The notes beneath the pieces were generated by a model. The model ran no database searches, was not told where the DNA came from, and worked only from the letters and a program-made list of their open reading frames with translations. A stretch of DNA of 64,000 bases from JACKAL01 sp964400355 (GTDB lineage Bacteria > Bdellovibrionota > Bdellovibrionia > Bdellovibrionales > JAGQZY01): positions 1 through 64,000 of the forward strand of contig CAYNTO010000012.1 in assembly GCA_964400355.1 (NCBI GenBank). Direction: 5' to 3'. Numbering within the stretch: position 1 is the first letter of the stretch; each line of letters opens with the position of its first letter. Made by a program: the position numbers and the translations under genes. Of this stretch, positions 1 through 8,986 are shown piece after piece.

Positions 1-60
1 TTCTTTATTCGCTCTATTTGAGAATTGTTATTTACATTGCGGACAGAAGTTTCTATTGGA

Positions 61-1263
61 ATGTCTATGATTACAAAACATCTCACTCTCATTCTGGTTG
101 TTGTTGGGCTAACGGCCCCTGCGCGCGCGGAAACCACGGTTGCAAGCGCATTGAACGATATAAACGTGAGCTACGACGACGGAGTGCTGTTTCGCTACTC
201 TCCTGCGGAGTTCTCGATGCGCTTGAAGTTTCGCCTGCAGAATCGATACTACTATGAGGATCGCGATTCGGAAGATACCTCTCCCGATAAGTCCGAATTT
301 CTCACGCGCCGTGCGCGGCTACGCCTGGAAGGACATGTGCTCGATCCGCGCCTCACCTATAAGTTTCAGTTTTCTTTTTCTCGTCAGGATATCGATTGGG
401 ATGGAAGCGGTTATCCCAACATTCTTCGCGATGCCAACATTGGCTATCAGTTCACCAAGAACGACCAGATCATTTTAGGTCTTGCGAAACTTCCGGGAAA
501 TCGCCAGAGGGTGATCTCGTCGGGGCGCCAAGAGTTTGTGGATAGATCGATCGCCAACGCGCAATTTACATTAGATCGCGACGTCGGATTGCAATGGTGG
601 CATCGCTTTGGAGAATCGCGGCCATTGTGGACAAAGTTTTCTTTAACAAACGGTCAGGGGCGCGGCTCCTCCCAAAATGATAATGGCATGAACTACAATC
701 TGCGTGCGGAATGGTTGCCGCTTGGAACATTTAAAGATGGCGGTGACTACTTCGAGGGGGATCTGGCCTATGAGGAAACCGCAAAACTGTCTTTTGGGAC
801 GGGATACAGCTACAATTTTAAAGCGTCGCGAACCATGGGCCAACTGGGAGCCGATATTCGTGGCGATGGCGTGGGCCGCGACATCCGCTCGTATTTGGCG
901 GACGCACTCATTAAATATAGAGGCTGGGCATGGAGTGCTGAGTACTTTAGAACGAATATTGAACGACCGGAAATTGAACCCGGGCAAACTATGTATGACG
1001 GCCAAGGCTGGAATACACAGATGACATACACATTCCGCAACATGTACGCCACCGGCGTGCGGTGGGCGACAGTGCGCCCCGATGAATCGTTGAAAAACCT
1101 GCTGCCTGAAGAGAATCAGTACTCTATTGCATTTAGTAAATATCTCGTGAAGCACAATATTAAAATCCAGGGGGATGTGAACTATCAGCCGGTTTATCGT
1201 GCAGCGACCGACGCCACTCGTGACAATTGGATTTACCGCGTCCAACTGGAAGTGGGTATTTAG
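61..1263 (+). CDS. OprP/OprO-type outer-membrane porin
   Basis: Predicted outer-membrane beta-barrel of the phosphate-selective porin O/P family, about 400 residues. An N-terminal signal peptide (MITKHLTLILVVVGL, ending near ARA) precedes a mature chain of alternating polar and aromatic strands. The family-like segment FLTRRARLRLEGHVLDPRLT lies near residue 95, and the chain ends in a typical barrel strand (VQLEVGI). I chose ATG 61 because it starts directly before the signal peptide; ATG 67 is also possible, and an upstream in-frame start at 25 would add a non-signal leader. No close operon partner is seen: the next gene begins 72 bp later. The ligand cannot be read from sequence, so phosphate or polyphosphate is only a family-level guess. 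Confidence 0.8.
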   Translation: MSMITKHLTLILVVVGLTAPARAETTVASALNDINVSYDDGVLFRYSPAEFSMRLKFRLQNRYYYEDRDSEDTSPDKSEFLTRRARLRLEGHVLDPRLTYKFQFSFSRQDIDWDGSGYPNILRDANIGYQFTKNDQIILGLAKLPGNRQRVISSGRQEFVDRSIANAQFTLDRDVGLQWWHRFGESRPLWTKFSLTNGQGRGSSQNDNGMNYNLRAEWLPLGTFKDGGDYFEGDLAYEETAKLSFGTGYSYNFKASRTMGQLGADIRGDGVGRDIRSYLADALIKYRGWAWSAEYFRTNIERPEIEPGQTMYDGQGWNTQMTYTFRNMYATGVRWATVRPDESLKNLLPEENQYSIAFSKYLVKHNIKIQGDVNYQPVYRAATDATRDNWIYRVQLEVGI

Positions 1264-1335
1264 ACCCTAAAAACGTCCAGTTGAGATTCAATTCACAATT
1301 CAGCGGATTAAAAACCAACTATACTGGGCGTAAAT

Positions 1336-2490
1336 ATGCGCCATCGAATTCTTATCCCCAGTCACGACTTTAAACCCATGCTTGGTGGCATTGCCAATTA
1401 CATTCACGAAGTGGCCTCAGCACTCAGCGCACAAGGCGATGTGGATGTGCGCGTGATTGCGCGCACAATGCCCGGAGATTCGGAATTTGATCGCCACTTA
1501 AACTATGAGGTTCACAGGATTGTCGCCTCGCAAACTGCAATTCTCAGCTTACCTGCGTTTACGAAAGCGGTGATCGAGAATATCCGCCAATGGAAACCAA
1601 CAAAGATCTTAGGTGCACAGTGGTTCCCAGATGCAGCGGCCATCTATGCGGCTGTCAAATTGAGCGGCACGCAGATTCCCTACACACTGATGTCTCACGG
1701 AAGCGAGATCTTCGATAGCCGCCAAAACTTAAGAAATGAATTTCGCCACTGGCTACTGTACTTATTGCGTGCCCGAGTCCTAGAAGGAGCAGAAAAAATC
1801 TTTACTGTTAGTAACTTTACGAGTCGTTCAATGATGGCGAAATACAATCTTCCCGCCTCACGATTTATTGCGACTATGGCCGGAGTGAACACACAGATCT
1901 ATAAAAAAAAGCGCGAATCGATAAAAAACAACGGGGATTCCCCTCTTCTGCTCACAGTGAGCCGTCTTCAAGCGTACAAAGGCATAGACAAAGTGATCGC
2001 CGCCCTACCCACTGTCCTCGAGACATTTCCGAAATTGCGCTATTGGATTGCCGGCACCGGACCGGATCAGGCGCGTCTCGAACAACTAGTGTCGGAGCTT
2101 CATCTTGAAAACACAGTGAAATTGCTCGGGCCGCAGAAGCTCGAGGAAATTGTCGACCTCTACAACCAAGCCGACTTGTTTTTGCTGCTCACTCGGCAGG
2201 ACCCGCCGGATGTAGAAGGTTTTGGGCTCGTGTTTCTCGAGGCTGCGGCCTGCGGTTTGCCCGCACTTGGTGGACGCAGTGGCGGGATTCCTGAAGCGGT
2301 TGAAGAGGGTCGATCAGGCTGGCTGGTGGATCCGGTGGATACGAGCGCGATTGCTGAAAAAATCAAAATGCTACTGTCTTCGCCGGAGGAGCTACAACGG
2401 GCCAGCGCGTATAGTCTGAGCGTGGCCTCACAAAAAACGTGGCGCGAAGTGGGCCTGCGGTTTCGCGCAGGCCTTACCGACCAGTCCTAG
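1336..2490 (+). CDS. GT4-family glycosyltransferase
   Basis: Retaining glycosyltransferase with a GT-B fold (family GT4, group 1), 384 residues and a usual length. The N-terminal acceptor domain starts with IPSHDFKPMLGGIANYIHEV, containing the glycine loop GGIA. The C-terminal donor domain carries LLTVSRLQAYKGIDKVI, then EGFGLVFLEAAACGLPALGG, with the E-x7-E type nucleotide-sugar site, and GWLVDP. It is a cytoplasmic enzyme that transfers a sugar from a nucleotide donor to a glycan, lipid or small molecule; the acceptor is unknown. Its stop codon overlaps by 4 bp the end of the convergent barrel gene at 2487-3482. It may belong to envelope polysaccharide synthesis, but no other glycan genes are adjacent. 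Confidence 0.85.
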   Translation: MRHRILIPSHDFKPMLGGIANYIHEVASALSAQGDVDVRVIARTMPGDSEFDRHLNYEVHRIVASQTAILSLPAFTKAVIENIRQWKPTKILGAQWFPDAAAIYAAVKLSGTQIPYTLMSHGSEIFDSRQNLRNEFRHWLLYLLRARVLEGAEKIFTVSNFTSRSMMAKYNLPASRFIATMAGVNTQIYKKKRESIKNNGDSPLLLTVSRLQAYKGIDKVIAALPTVLETFPKLRYWIAGTGPDQARLEQLVSELHLENTVKLLGPQKLEEIVDLYNQADLFLLLTRQDPPDVEGFGLVFLEAAACGLPALGGRSGGIPEAVEEGRSGWLVDPVDTSAIAEKIKMLLSSPEELQRASAYSLSVASQKTWREVGLRFRAGLTDQS

Positions 2491-3482
2491 AAGGCGGCGT
2501 TGAGCCCGGCGTTGACGTAGTAGAGTGTCCTCACAAACGAGTTGTCGACATTGATGTTCTCCTGAGCGATAGGAATGCCAGCTTCAGCGACAAAGGCCAG
2601 TTTGGATTTATAAAAATTCTTTTGATACTTGAGTGCAGCAGAGATATCCCAGTTCATTTGCTTACTGTAAAAATAATTGTCGGCTTCCAGTCGGCCACGG
2701 GTTTCGTCCACTCCCACAATTTGATCTTTGTAGCGATAGTAGCCCACCAAACGCGGAGTGATGCCATTTTTGAAGTTGTAGTCGAACCAGCCGTCAATGC
2801 GGTATTGATTCCCTAGACGGTACTCGTATTTGTTTTGCCCCGTGCGAATATTGGCAAACGCACGGCCGCCGATCATGTAGTTCGGTTGCAAATACAAAAG
2901 CGTGCCACCGAGCAGTCCATCCACTGTGCCAGATCCCAGCTGAGCATTGTACGCCAAATTGATGTTTTCTAGTCCGGGCAAATGGGCTTTGTAGCCGATA
3001 TCACCGGTCGGCAGAGACACACCAAAATCGGCGGTGACAACCCACGGGTACCCTAAACTTACGGGCGCAATCACAGTGATATAGGTGTCGGAGATACCTG
3101 TGATGCGGTCATCGGAGCGCGCAAACGCGGTGTTTTGGAATTTTGGAAATATAGTTTCGATGTAATTGTCGTAATGCTGAACGAGCACATTGACGGACCA
3201 ATTTTTAGGAAGCGCGTAGTTGACGTTGAGAAACTGCATACGCGAAGTGATTTTATCGAAGTCGTAGTCGTTGGACACCGAAGCCCGGTCGCCCTGAAAG
3301 GAGTAAAAGTATTGCGAGTAATTGAGCTTCCAAGTGGGCAACGTGGGAACCAGGACTTCTGCAGTTTGAACCGAAGGGCTTTCCTTGTCGATGTCTTGCG
3401 CAAGCGCGCGCGCTCCGTGGAGGACGGCACAGACAAACATCACCACAATTAAAGTTAGTTTATGAGTGCGGAATGATCTCAT
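2487..3482 (-). CDS. Outer-membrane beta-barrel, phenol-degradation transporter-like
   Basis: Predicted outer-membrane barrel of 331 residues. The start is ATG 3482, which has a GGAG ribosome site 8 nt upstream and begins a clear signal peptide (MRSFRTHKLTLIVVMFVCAV, cleaved near ALA-QD). The mature chain has repeated beta strands and the segment FGVSLPTGDIGYKAHLPGLE, resembling the LPTGD turn common in the MetA-pathway transporter family (PF13557-like). That family is poorly characterised and is thought to move hydrophobic or aromatic compounds. The start overlaps the stop of the upstream hydrolase (ATGA), so it is translationally coupled to the hydrolase and probably SDR genes. It could import the substrate or export the product of that set. 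Family call moderate, role inferred. Confidence 0.65.
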   Translation of the reverse strand: MRSFRTHKLTLIVVMFVCAVLHGARALAQDIDKESPSVQTAEVLVPTLPTWKLNYSQYFYSFQGDRASVSNDYDFDKITSRMQFLNVNYALPKNWSVNVLVQHYDNYIETIFPKFQNTAFARSDDRITGISDTYITVIAPVSLGYPWVVTADFGVSLPTGDIGYKAHLPGLENINLAYNAQLGSGTVDGLLGGTLLYLQPNYMIGGRAFANIRTGQNKYEYRLGNQYRIDGWFDYNFKNGITPRLVGYYRYKDQIVGVDETRGRLEADNYFYSKQMNWDISAALKYQKNFYKSKLAFVAEAGIPIAQENINVDNSFVRTLYYVNAGLNAAF

Positions 3483-4282
3483 GTGAACTGCTCCTTGAGA
3501 AACTGCACGACTTCGCCCGCCATGCGCTCGGGGTTTTCGTAGTTCAAGCAATGACCGTTGTCCGGCAGCTCCACATACTCGCAATTTTTGACGAGCTGTT
3601 TGTAAGCTCGAGCGTTGCTGGCATCCAGCACCCAGTCGTGAAGACCGTAAAAAACTTTTATAGGCTGCTGGATCAATGCCACCTCTGCGCTATAATCAAC
3701 GCCGATGAGCGCGTTGACGAGCCGAACTCCAGACGTTTTTAAAGATTTCATCACATCAGGCATTATATTATTTTTAAAAAATTCCGCTTCAGGATTACTT
3801 TGGTAGGCGGTGGCACTGACCACTTGGGCGGCCATTACCGGATTTGCCTCCATCATTTTGTAGCGATCGATGATGTCTGCAGGGACGTTGTGTAATCCTG
3901 TGGGCCCCACCGGGTCCACCAAGATGGCGGCTTTAAAGAGATCCGGACGGCGCGCGAGGAGAAGCGCACTGATCAGGCCTCCTGCGGAGTGACCAACCAC
4001 GCACACATTGCGCAAGAGATTGGACTCCACATGGGTGACAAAGTCTTGAACGATATCGTCGACCAGAATCTCGCCACTGTCTGGAAGCGCCGACCTGCCG
4101 CAGCCACGGAGTTCGCCTAGAAGAATTTTACCTTCAAACGGCGCCTCTACATTTTGAAATGTTTTTTCCAAGATGTCGAGAGTGGGATACCACCAATATT
4201 TAGACGCCAGATTGCCGTGTATGAACAAGATATTTACCGGGCTGGCGTTGTCGCGGGTTTCAAAGTGCGCGCTATAAGACAT
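3479..4282 (-). CDS. Alpha/beta-hydrolase, soluble
   Basis: Alpha/beta-hydrolase fold enzyme of 267 residues without a signal peptide, presumably cytoplasmic. The oxyanion strand is ILFIHGNLASKYWW, the nucleophile elbow is GHSAGG (Ser near residue 104), the acid is probably in YGLHDWVLD, and the catalytic His is in ELPDNGHCLNYENPE. All triad parts are present, so it should be active as an esterase, thioesterase, lactonase or dehalogenase-like enzyme; the substrate is unknown. I chose ATG 4282, with AAGAGGTG just upstream, over an in-frame GTG six bases earlier. It lies 11 bp after a second, secreted hydrolase and overlaps the start of the outer-membrane barrel, so the three look like one operon. 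Confidence 0.8.
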   Translation of the reverse strand: MSYSAHFETRDNASPVNILFIHGNLASKYWWYPTLDILEKTFQNVEAPFEGKILLGELRGCGRSALPDSGEILVDDIVQDFVTHVESNLLRNVCVVGHSAGGLISALLLARRPDLFKAAILVDPVGPTGLHNVPADIIDRYKMMEANPVMAAQVVSATAYQSNPEAEFFKNNIMPDVMKSLKTSGVRLVNALIGVDYSAEVALIQQPIKVFYGLHDWVLDASNARAYKQLVKNCEYVELPDNGHCLNYENPERMAGEVVQFLKEQFT

Positions 4283-4293
4283 ATTCACACCTC

Positions 4294-5438
4294 TTAAGGA
4301 AGATAAAAATCGTCGCCGTCAGTGGACCAGAAATAATCCACAAAGGGATTGGCGGTGTACTCTTTACCCGTGCAATAGTCGCCCTTAAAATTGGCGTCAA
4401 TCCAGCGAGCCAAAAATCCCGGATAGGACTGCGGCAACTTGTGTTCGGCAAAAGCCACCGTCACATAGCTGCACGGTTGTGAGGGCTGCGAGGCCGCCCA
4501 GAACTTGTCGTAAATTTCCTTGCCCACGTATTGGTCGAAGGCGCCGATCAAGTAATGGACGGACTTTTTCGGGAGTTGGTGCGCCTCTTCAATCGGTGCA
4601 TAGGGAGTGATACCTTGAGTGAGGCGAATCACGCCCTCGAGCTTGAAAGGGTTTTCAAGAACGCTGGGCTCGGTCAGCGGATAGTTCATGTACGCGAAGA
4701 GGCGCAAATAAAAATTGGCCAGTTCTTCATCGGTCGCGTCGTTGTATGGAAAAAACAACTTGGTCCACTCAATCTGCTTGAGAATGATGTTCTTGCCCGA
4801 TTCGATGACCTCAGTGTAGGGCGAAAGCAGAAACAGTTTGTTGGTCTTTGTCGGATAGCGCACTCCATAACCGATGAGAATTCCACCGCCATAAGAGAGA
4901 CCTACAAAGTTGTAAGGTGCCGGAATTTTTAAAGCGGTCAANNNNNNNNNNNNNNNNNNNNNNNNNNNNNNNNNNNNNNNNNNNNNNNNNNNNNNNNNNN
5001 NNNNNNNNNNNNNNNNNNNNNNNNNNNNNNNNNNNNNNNNNCGCCATAAGAGAGACCTACAAAGTTGTAAGGTGCCGGAATTTTTAAAGCGGTCAACAGC
5101 TCATCGAGCTCGCGAATCTGATCGCGATAGTCAATCGGTGCATCTGGAATGGGGTTCTCTAGCAGCGTGCGCCCCATGCCGTAGGCATCGTAAAGAAGGA
5201 CTCCATAACCTTTGCTGTGCAAACGCTCGGCGATTTGAGTGTAATCATTGGTTGAGTAGGTGAGCCCGTTGACAAACACCAGAACTGGAAAATTTTTTTG
5301 AGGCTCAAGAAAGCGCGTGAACAGTTTGTGGCCATTTTTAAGTGTAACGAACTGCTCAATGCCCGTTTGGCCGATTTGCCACTGAGCGTGAGCTGGACTG
5401 ATTACCCATAGACATACAACAAATAGAAATGCTTTCAT
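4294..5438 (-). CDS. Secreted alpha/beta-hydrolase (interrupted only by assembly gap)
   Basis: Alpha/beta-hydrolase with a signal peptide (MKAFLFVVCLWVISPAHA, cleaved before QWQIG), so probably periplasmic. The start ATG 5438 has GGGGGA six bases upstream. The strand LVFVNGLTYSTNDYTQIAERL is followed by nucleophile elbow GLSYGGG, an acid candidate in GAFDQYVG and a His candidate in AEHKLPQSYPG. The gene is cut by 100 N at 4942-5041, but 4887-4941 and 5042-5096 are identical. Removing 155 bp gives one continuous frame of 329 residues, so it is intact rather than a pseudogene. It sits between an SDR gene and a cytoplasmic hydrolase on the same strand. Substrate unknown. Confidence 0.82.
4942..5041. 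other. Assembly gap of 100 N (artefact)
   Basis: Run of exactly 100 N. The 55 bases before it (4887-4941) are repeated without change directly after it (5042-5096). This is the signature of two contigs that share a k-mer overlap but were joined with a fixed-size spacer. Collapsing the duplicate keeps the hydrolase gene in frame, so no sequence is likely to be missing. Confidence 0.95.
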
Positions 5439-5517
5439 TTTTCCCCCAAACACACGATTTCGGAACACCCATCAAACACTCAACACGCATCCACAAAGAC
5501 TCACTTAAAATTGCGAG

Positions 5518-6267
5518 CTAAAGAACGATTCCGCCATCCACACTAATAACAGTGGCGTTCACATAGCTAGCCTGTTCACTGGCAAGAAACATACAGGCGT
5601 TGGCAATATCTTCGACCTCTCCAAGTCGCGCTACGGGCACCTTGGATTCCATTGCAGTAAGAGCTTCTTTGGGCATGGCATTTGTCATTGCGGTGCGAAT
5701 AAATCCCGGAGCGATAGCATTCACCGTAAATCCTTTGCGACCGAGCTCTTTACCCAAAGTTTTCGTAAAGCCAATCACACCTGCTTTTGCAGATGCATAG
5801 TTGGACTGGCCAAAATTACCATAGAGGCCAACAACGCTTGAGATATTGATGATTCGCTTGCTCGAAGAGCTGCCATTGAACTTCTCGAAAAGTCCTTTGG
5901 CCACATTGAACAGACCCGTGAGGTTGGTGGAGATCACGGCGTCCCAATCACTGTCTGAAAGTTTAGCAAAGGACTTATCGCGAGTGATTCCTGCGTTGTT
6001 GATTAAAACATCGACGGCCCAAGGCAGGGAGGTGGCCGCCGCGGCGATGGATTCCCGGTTGGTCACATCGACTTGTGCTACGTGCAAACGATCGGAGTAT
6101 GTGGAGAGCTCTTTTTGTGCGATGGCCAGCGCTTCTTTGGAGTAATCCCAAATGGATACGTGCGCACCCGCCTCTAAAAAGGCCGATGTGATTTTATAAC
6201 CAATGCCCGCGGCCCCGCCGGTGACGACTACATTTTTTTGCTGGAAATCAAACTTGATATTTTGCAT
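5518..6267 (-). CDS. Short-chain dehydrogenase/reductase, FabG-like
   Basis: Classical SDR of 249 residues, the usual length for 3-oxoacyl-ACP/CoA reductases. It has the dinucleotide loop TGGAAGIG near residue 17, NNAG near 90, the catalytic Ser in NISSVVG and the YASAK Tyr-Lys pair, and it ends in a typical SDR tail (VDGGIVL). It should reduce a ketone, most likely a beta-ketoacyl thioester, with NAD(P)H in the cytoplasm. It is divergent from the ketosynthase III homologue at 6444 across 176 bp, and precedes two hydrolases and an outer-membrane barrel on its own strand. Together they suggest a small acyl-derived metabolite pathway rather than housekeeping fatty-acid synthesis, where fabG is normally beside fabD, acpP and fabF. 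Confidence 0.85.
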   Translation of the reverse strand: MQNIKFDFQQKNVVVTGGAAGIGYKITSAFLEAGAHVSIWDYSKEALAIAQKELSTYSDRLHVAQVDVTNRESIAAAATSLPWAVDVLINNAGITRDKSFAKLSDSDWDAVISTNLTGLFNVAKGLFEKFNGSSSSKRIINISSVVGLYGNFGQSNYASAKAGVIGFTKTLGKELGRKGFTVNAIAPGFIRTAMTNAMPKEALTAMESKVPVARLGEVEDIANACMFLASEQASYVNATVISVDGGIVL

Positions 6268-6443
6268 AGCTGGCTTCTAGCCGGTTTATGGAAGGGGGTC
6301 CATACTAGAACGGTGCGCAACGATGGGTGCCCGAAGAAAACTGTGAATGACTCATTGCCGAACTGACAAGCGCTCTAAAGCTTGCAAGATGCGCCAAGTG
6401 GTTCTACACCGGCTGCACAGAGTTCACTATGGGGAGGACTGTT

Positions 6444-7442
6444 ATGAATCGCGCCACAATCGCCGGGGTTGGAATGTACGCACCGGAAAAAGTTGTCAAA
6501 AATAATTTCTTTAACGACTACTACAAAAAAGACATTGGGACTTTTCTCGAACAGAATCGCAATATCCGCGAACGTCGCTGGATGAGCGATGACCAAGCCA
6601 CCAGTGATTTGATTGTACCCGCCGCTCAGCAGGCGCTTATCCAGGCCGGCATAACCGCTGAGGATCTCAACTTGATTATAGTGGCTACCGACACTCCCGA
6701 TTATTTGTCACCATCAACGGCCTCTGTCGTTCAATACAAACTGGGCGCAAAGAATGCTGCAACTTTCGATCTCAACACCGCTTGCGCCGGTTTTGTCACG
6801 GCTTGTGATGTGGCCTCTAAATATATTGCCAGTGACGACGCCTATAAAAACATCTTGGTTGTCGGCGCCTATGCCATGAGTAAGTGGATAAATATGGACG
6901 ACTACAAAATAGCATCGCTATTTGCAGACGGCGCTGGCGCTGTTATTCTCCAGCCGGCAAAGCACACTCAGGGCATAATGGCCTCGACCATGTATGCCGA
7001 CGGTCAGTTCCATGATTACATGGGCATCTACGCTGGCGGCTCTCATAAAAGTATCACACCGGAAGTTTTGCAGAACAAAGAGCAGCTTTTGGCATTTCCC
7101 AAGCGTATTCCACCAGAGACAAATGGCATACATTGGCCGCGCCTCACCAAAATTCTCTTGGAGAAGATTGGCAAAACTCCTCAGGACATCAAAAAGTTTT
7201 TTATCACTCAGTTCAACGTGCAAAGTATCAATGAAACCATGGAGCGCTTGGAACTTCCTCAAGATCGTGCCCATCTGATCATGGATCGTTACGGTTACAC
7301 TGGAAGCGCATCGATTGGAATGTGTTTGGCGGACGCCGTTCAGAATCACCTGCTGAAAAAAGGCGATTTGATTGTTCTGCTCGGTTCCGGCGGGGGAATG
7401 TCGATGGCCGCATTCGTGATGGAATGGGGCTTTGATACATGA
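6444..7442 (+). CDS. 3-oxoacyl-ACP synthase III homologue lacking the usual His and Asn
   Basis: Thiolase-fold enzyme of 332 residues. The start ATG 6444 follows a strong GGGGAGGA site at 6431-6438. The active-site Cys is present (C114 in LNTACAGFVTA), as is the C-terminal GSGGGMSMA. Where FabH has the catalytic His in PHQAN, this protein has ITQFN (Thr255), and where FabH has Asn in GNTSAAS it has GYTGSAS (Tyr285). It therefore probably does not do standard decarboxylative condensation with malonyl-ACP. Acyl transfer, or condensation by another base, is possible, as in known ester- or amide-forming KASIII relatives. The gene overlaps the next ligase gene by ATGA, so the two are coupled. Family sure, reaction open. 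Confidence 0.8.
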   Translation: MNRATIAGVGMYAPEKVVKNNFFNDYYKKDIGTFLEQNRNIRERRWMSDDQATSDLIVPAAQQALIQAGITAEDLNLIIVATDTPDYLSPSTASVVQYKLGAKNAATFDLNTACAGFVTACDVASKYIASDDAYKNILVVGAYAMSKWINMDDYKIASLFADGAGAVILQPAKHTQGIMASTMYADGQFHDYMGIYAGGSHKSITPEVLQNKEQLLAFPKRIPPETNGIHWPRLTKILLEKIGKTPQDIKKFFITQFNVQSINETMERLELPQDRAHLIMDRYGYTGSASIGMCLADAVQNHLLKKGDLIVLLGSGGGMSMAAFVMEWGFDT

Positions 7443-8959
7443 ACCCGTCCACGCATTCAGCGGTTTTGAACTCGGAATTTGTGGAGATGGACTGGCTCAG
7501 TAAATGGAGCCACTACGCTCCCGACCGGGAAGCGATGCAAGATGGCGTCACCGGCGAGGCTCTCACCTACAGTGAGTTTTATCGACAGAGCTGCCGCGGT
7601 GCTGAATTCTTAAAGACAACTTATGGTTTAAATCGCGGAGATCGTGTCGCCGTCCTCGCCGCAAATGATCTTTCCTATGTGGTTTTATTTTTTGCTCTGC
7701 AGAGACTAGGGGTTATTTTAGTACCGCTGAATTACCGTCTTACGGCGCGCGAGTTGGAACACATTCTCACCGATTGCCAACCCCGCTTGGTGGTGCACGA
7801 TTCGAGTTTTAATGAAACTCTAGACACGATTGGGGTGTCCTGCGCGCGCTGTCTACTGAGCGGAGATAAAAGTTTTCAAACCGCTGTACGCACAATGCAT
7901 GCTCCCACTTATTCCGAATTTCATGGCGACTTTGAGACCACGGCGATGATCATATATACGTCCGGCACTACTGGAGCACCAAAAGGCGCCATGATCAGCA
8001 ACAAAATGATCTTTTGGAATTCGATCAACACCACATTACGACTCAATATTTCACAGTCCGATTGTGCAGTGATTTTTTTACCATTTTTCCACACGGGCGC
8101 ATGGCATGTGCTCACCACCCCGTTTTTCCACCGCGGCGGCAAAATTATATTTATAAATAAATTCGATGCAGAAAAAATTCTGCAGCTTTCCGAGCAGGAA
8201 AAATGCACGTTAATCTTTGGTGTGCCCACGACCATGGATATGATGGCTCAGCATCCGCTATTTGAATCTGTCGATCTCTCCAGTGTGCGCTACGCCGTAG
8301 TGGGTGGTGAACCGATGCCGCTGCCACTCATCGAAAAGTGGCACGCTAAAGGCACACCCATTCGCCAAGGCTACGGCCTTACTGAATTTGGCCCCAATGT
8401 GTTTTCTCTCAATGAAGAAGACGCCATTCGCAAAATTGGTTCCATTGGCTTTGCCAATTTTTACGTGCAAACACGGATAGTCGACGATCACGGTAAAGAT
8501 GTGGCTGCCAATACCGTGGGTGAGCTGTGGTTGAGAGGCCCGATGTGCATGGCTGGGTACTGGAACAATACAGATGCCACGTTGAACACCGTTAGCAACG
8601 GCTGGCTCATGACAGGCGACTTGGCCTACAAAGACGATGACGGCTATCACTACATTGCTGGTCGAAAAAAAGACATGTTCAAAAGTGGCGGGGAAAATGT
8701 TTATCCTGCAGAGATCGAACAGGTGTTACAAAAACATCCGGACGTGCGCGAAGTGGCCGTTATCGGGGTGAAAGATGAAAAGTGGGGAGAAGTCGGGAAA
8801 GCGTTTGTAGTGCGTAAACAGGGCGGCACCAGCGAAAATCATTTGCGTGAGCATTGCCGTAACAATCTGGCAAAATATAAAATTCCTAAATACTTCGAAT
8901 TTATCGAAGCTCTTCCCAAAGGCGACTCCGGTAAAATCTTAAAACGCGCGCTACAATAA
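7439..8959 (+). CDS. Acyl-CoA synthetase (AMP-forming)
   Basis: ANL-superfamily adenylating enzyme of 506 residues, FadD/MenE-like and of normal length. The P-loop is YTSGTTGAPKGAMIS near residue 180, followed by QGYGLTEFGPN, WLMTGDLAY, the hinge GRKKDMFKSGGENVYP and a C-terminal catalytic lysine in PKGDSGKILKR. All core motifs are intact. It should adenylate a carboxylic acid and form an acyl-CoA in the cytoplasm. The start codon overlaps the stop of the KASIII homologue (ATGA), so it likely supplies that enzyme with its acyl substrate or activates the product. Together with the divergent SDR it forms a KAS/ligase/reductase set. Chain length and substrate cannot be read from sequence. Confidence 0.88.
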   Translation: MNPSTHSAVLNSEFVEMDWLSKWSHYAPDREAMQDGVTGEALTYSEFYRQSCRGAEFLKTTYGLNRGDRVAVLAANDLSYVVLFFALQRLGVILVPLNYRLTARELEHILTDCQPRLVVHDSSFNETLDTIGVSCARCLLSGDKSFQTAVRTMHAPTYSEFHGDFETTAMIIYTSGTTGAPKGAMISNKMIFWNSINTTLRLNISQSDCAVIFLPFFHTGAWHVLTTPFFHRGGKIIFINKFDAEKILQLSEQEKCTLIFGVPTTMDMMAQHPLFESVDLSSVRYAVVGGEPMPLPLIEKWHAKGTPIRQGYGLTEFGPNVFSLNEEDAIRKIGSIGFANFYVQTRIVDDHGKDVAANTVGELWLRGPMCMAGYWNNTDATLNTVSNGWLMTGDLAYKDDDGYHYIAGRKKDMFKSGGENVYPAEIEQVLQKHPDVREVAVIGVKDEKWGEVGKAFVVRKQGGTSENHLREHCRNNLAKYKIPKYFEFIEALPKGDSGKILKRALQ

Positions 8960-8986
8960 GATGCAGCGGCGCGCGTTCTTCCCACT

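Noticed and set aside
643..1245. Open frame (200 codons) opposite the porin gene
   Set aside because: Antisense shadow of the barrel; no ribosome site and a composition unlike a real protein.
4294..5438. Pseudogene or gene duplication in the hydrolase
   Set aside because: The break is exactly a 100-N gap with a 55-bp duplicated edge; removing it leaves one intact frame.
5518..8959. OleABCD olefin hydrocarbon pathway
   Set aside because: OleA needs Cys, His and Asn, two of which are missing here, and the SDR is a short FabG type rather than the extended OleD type.
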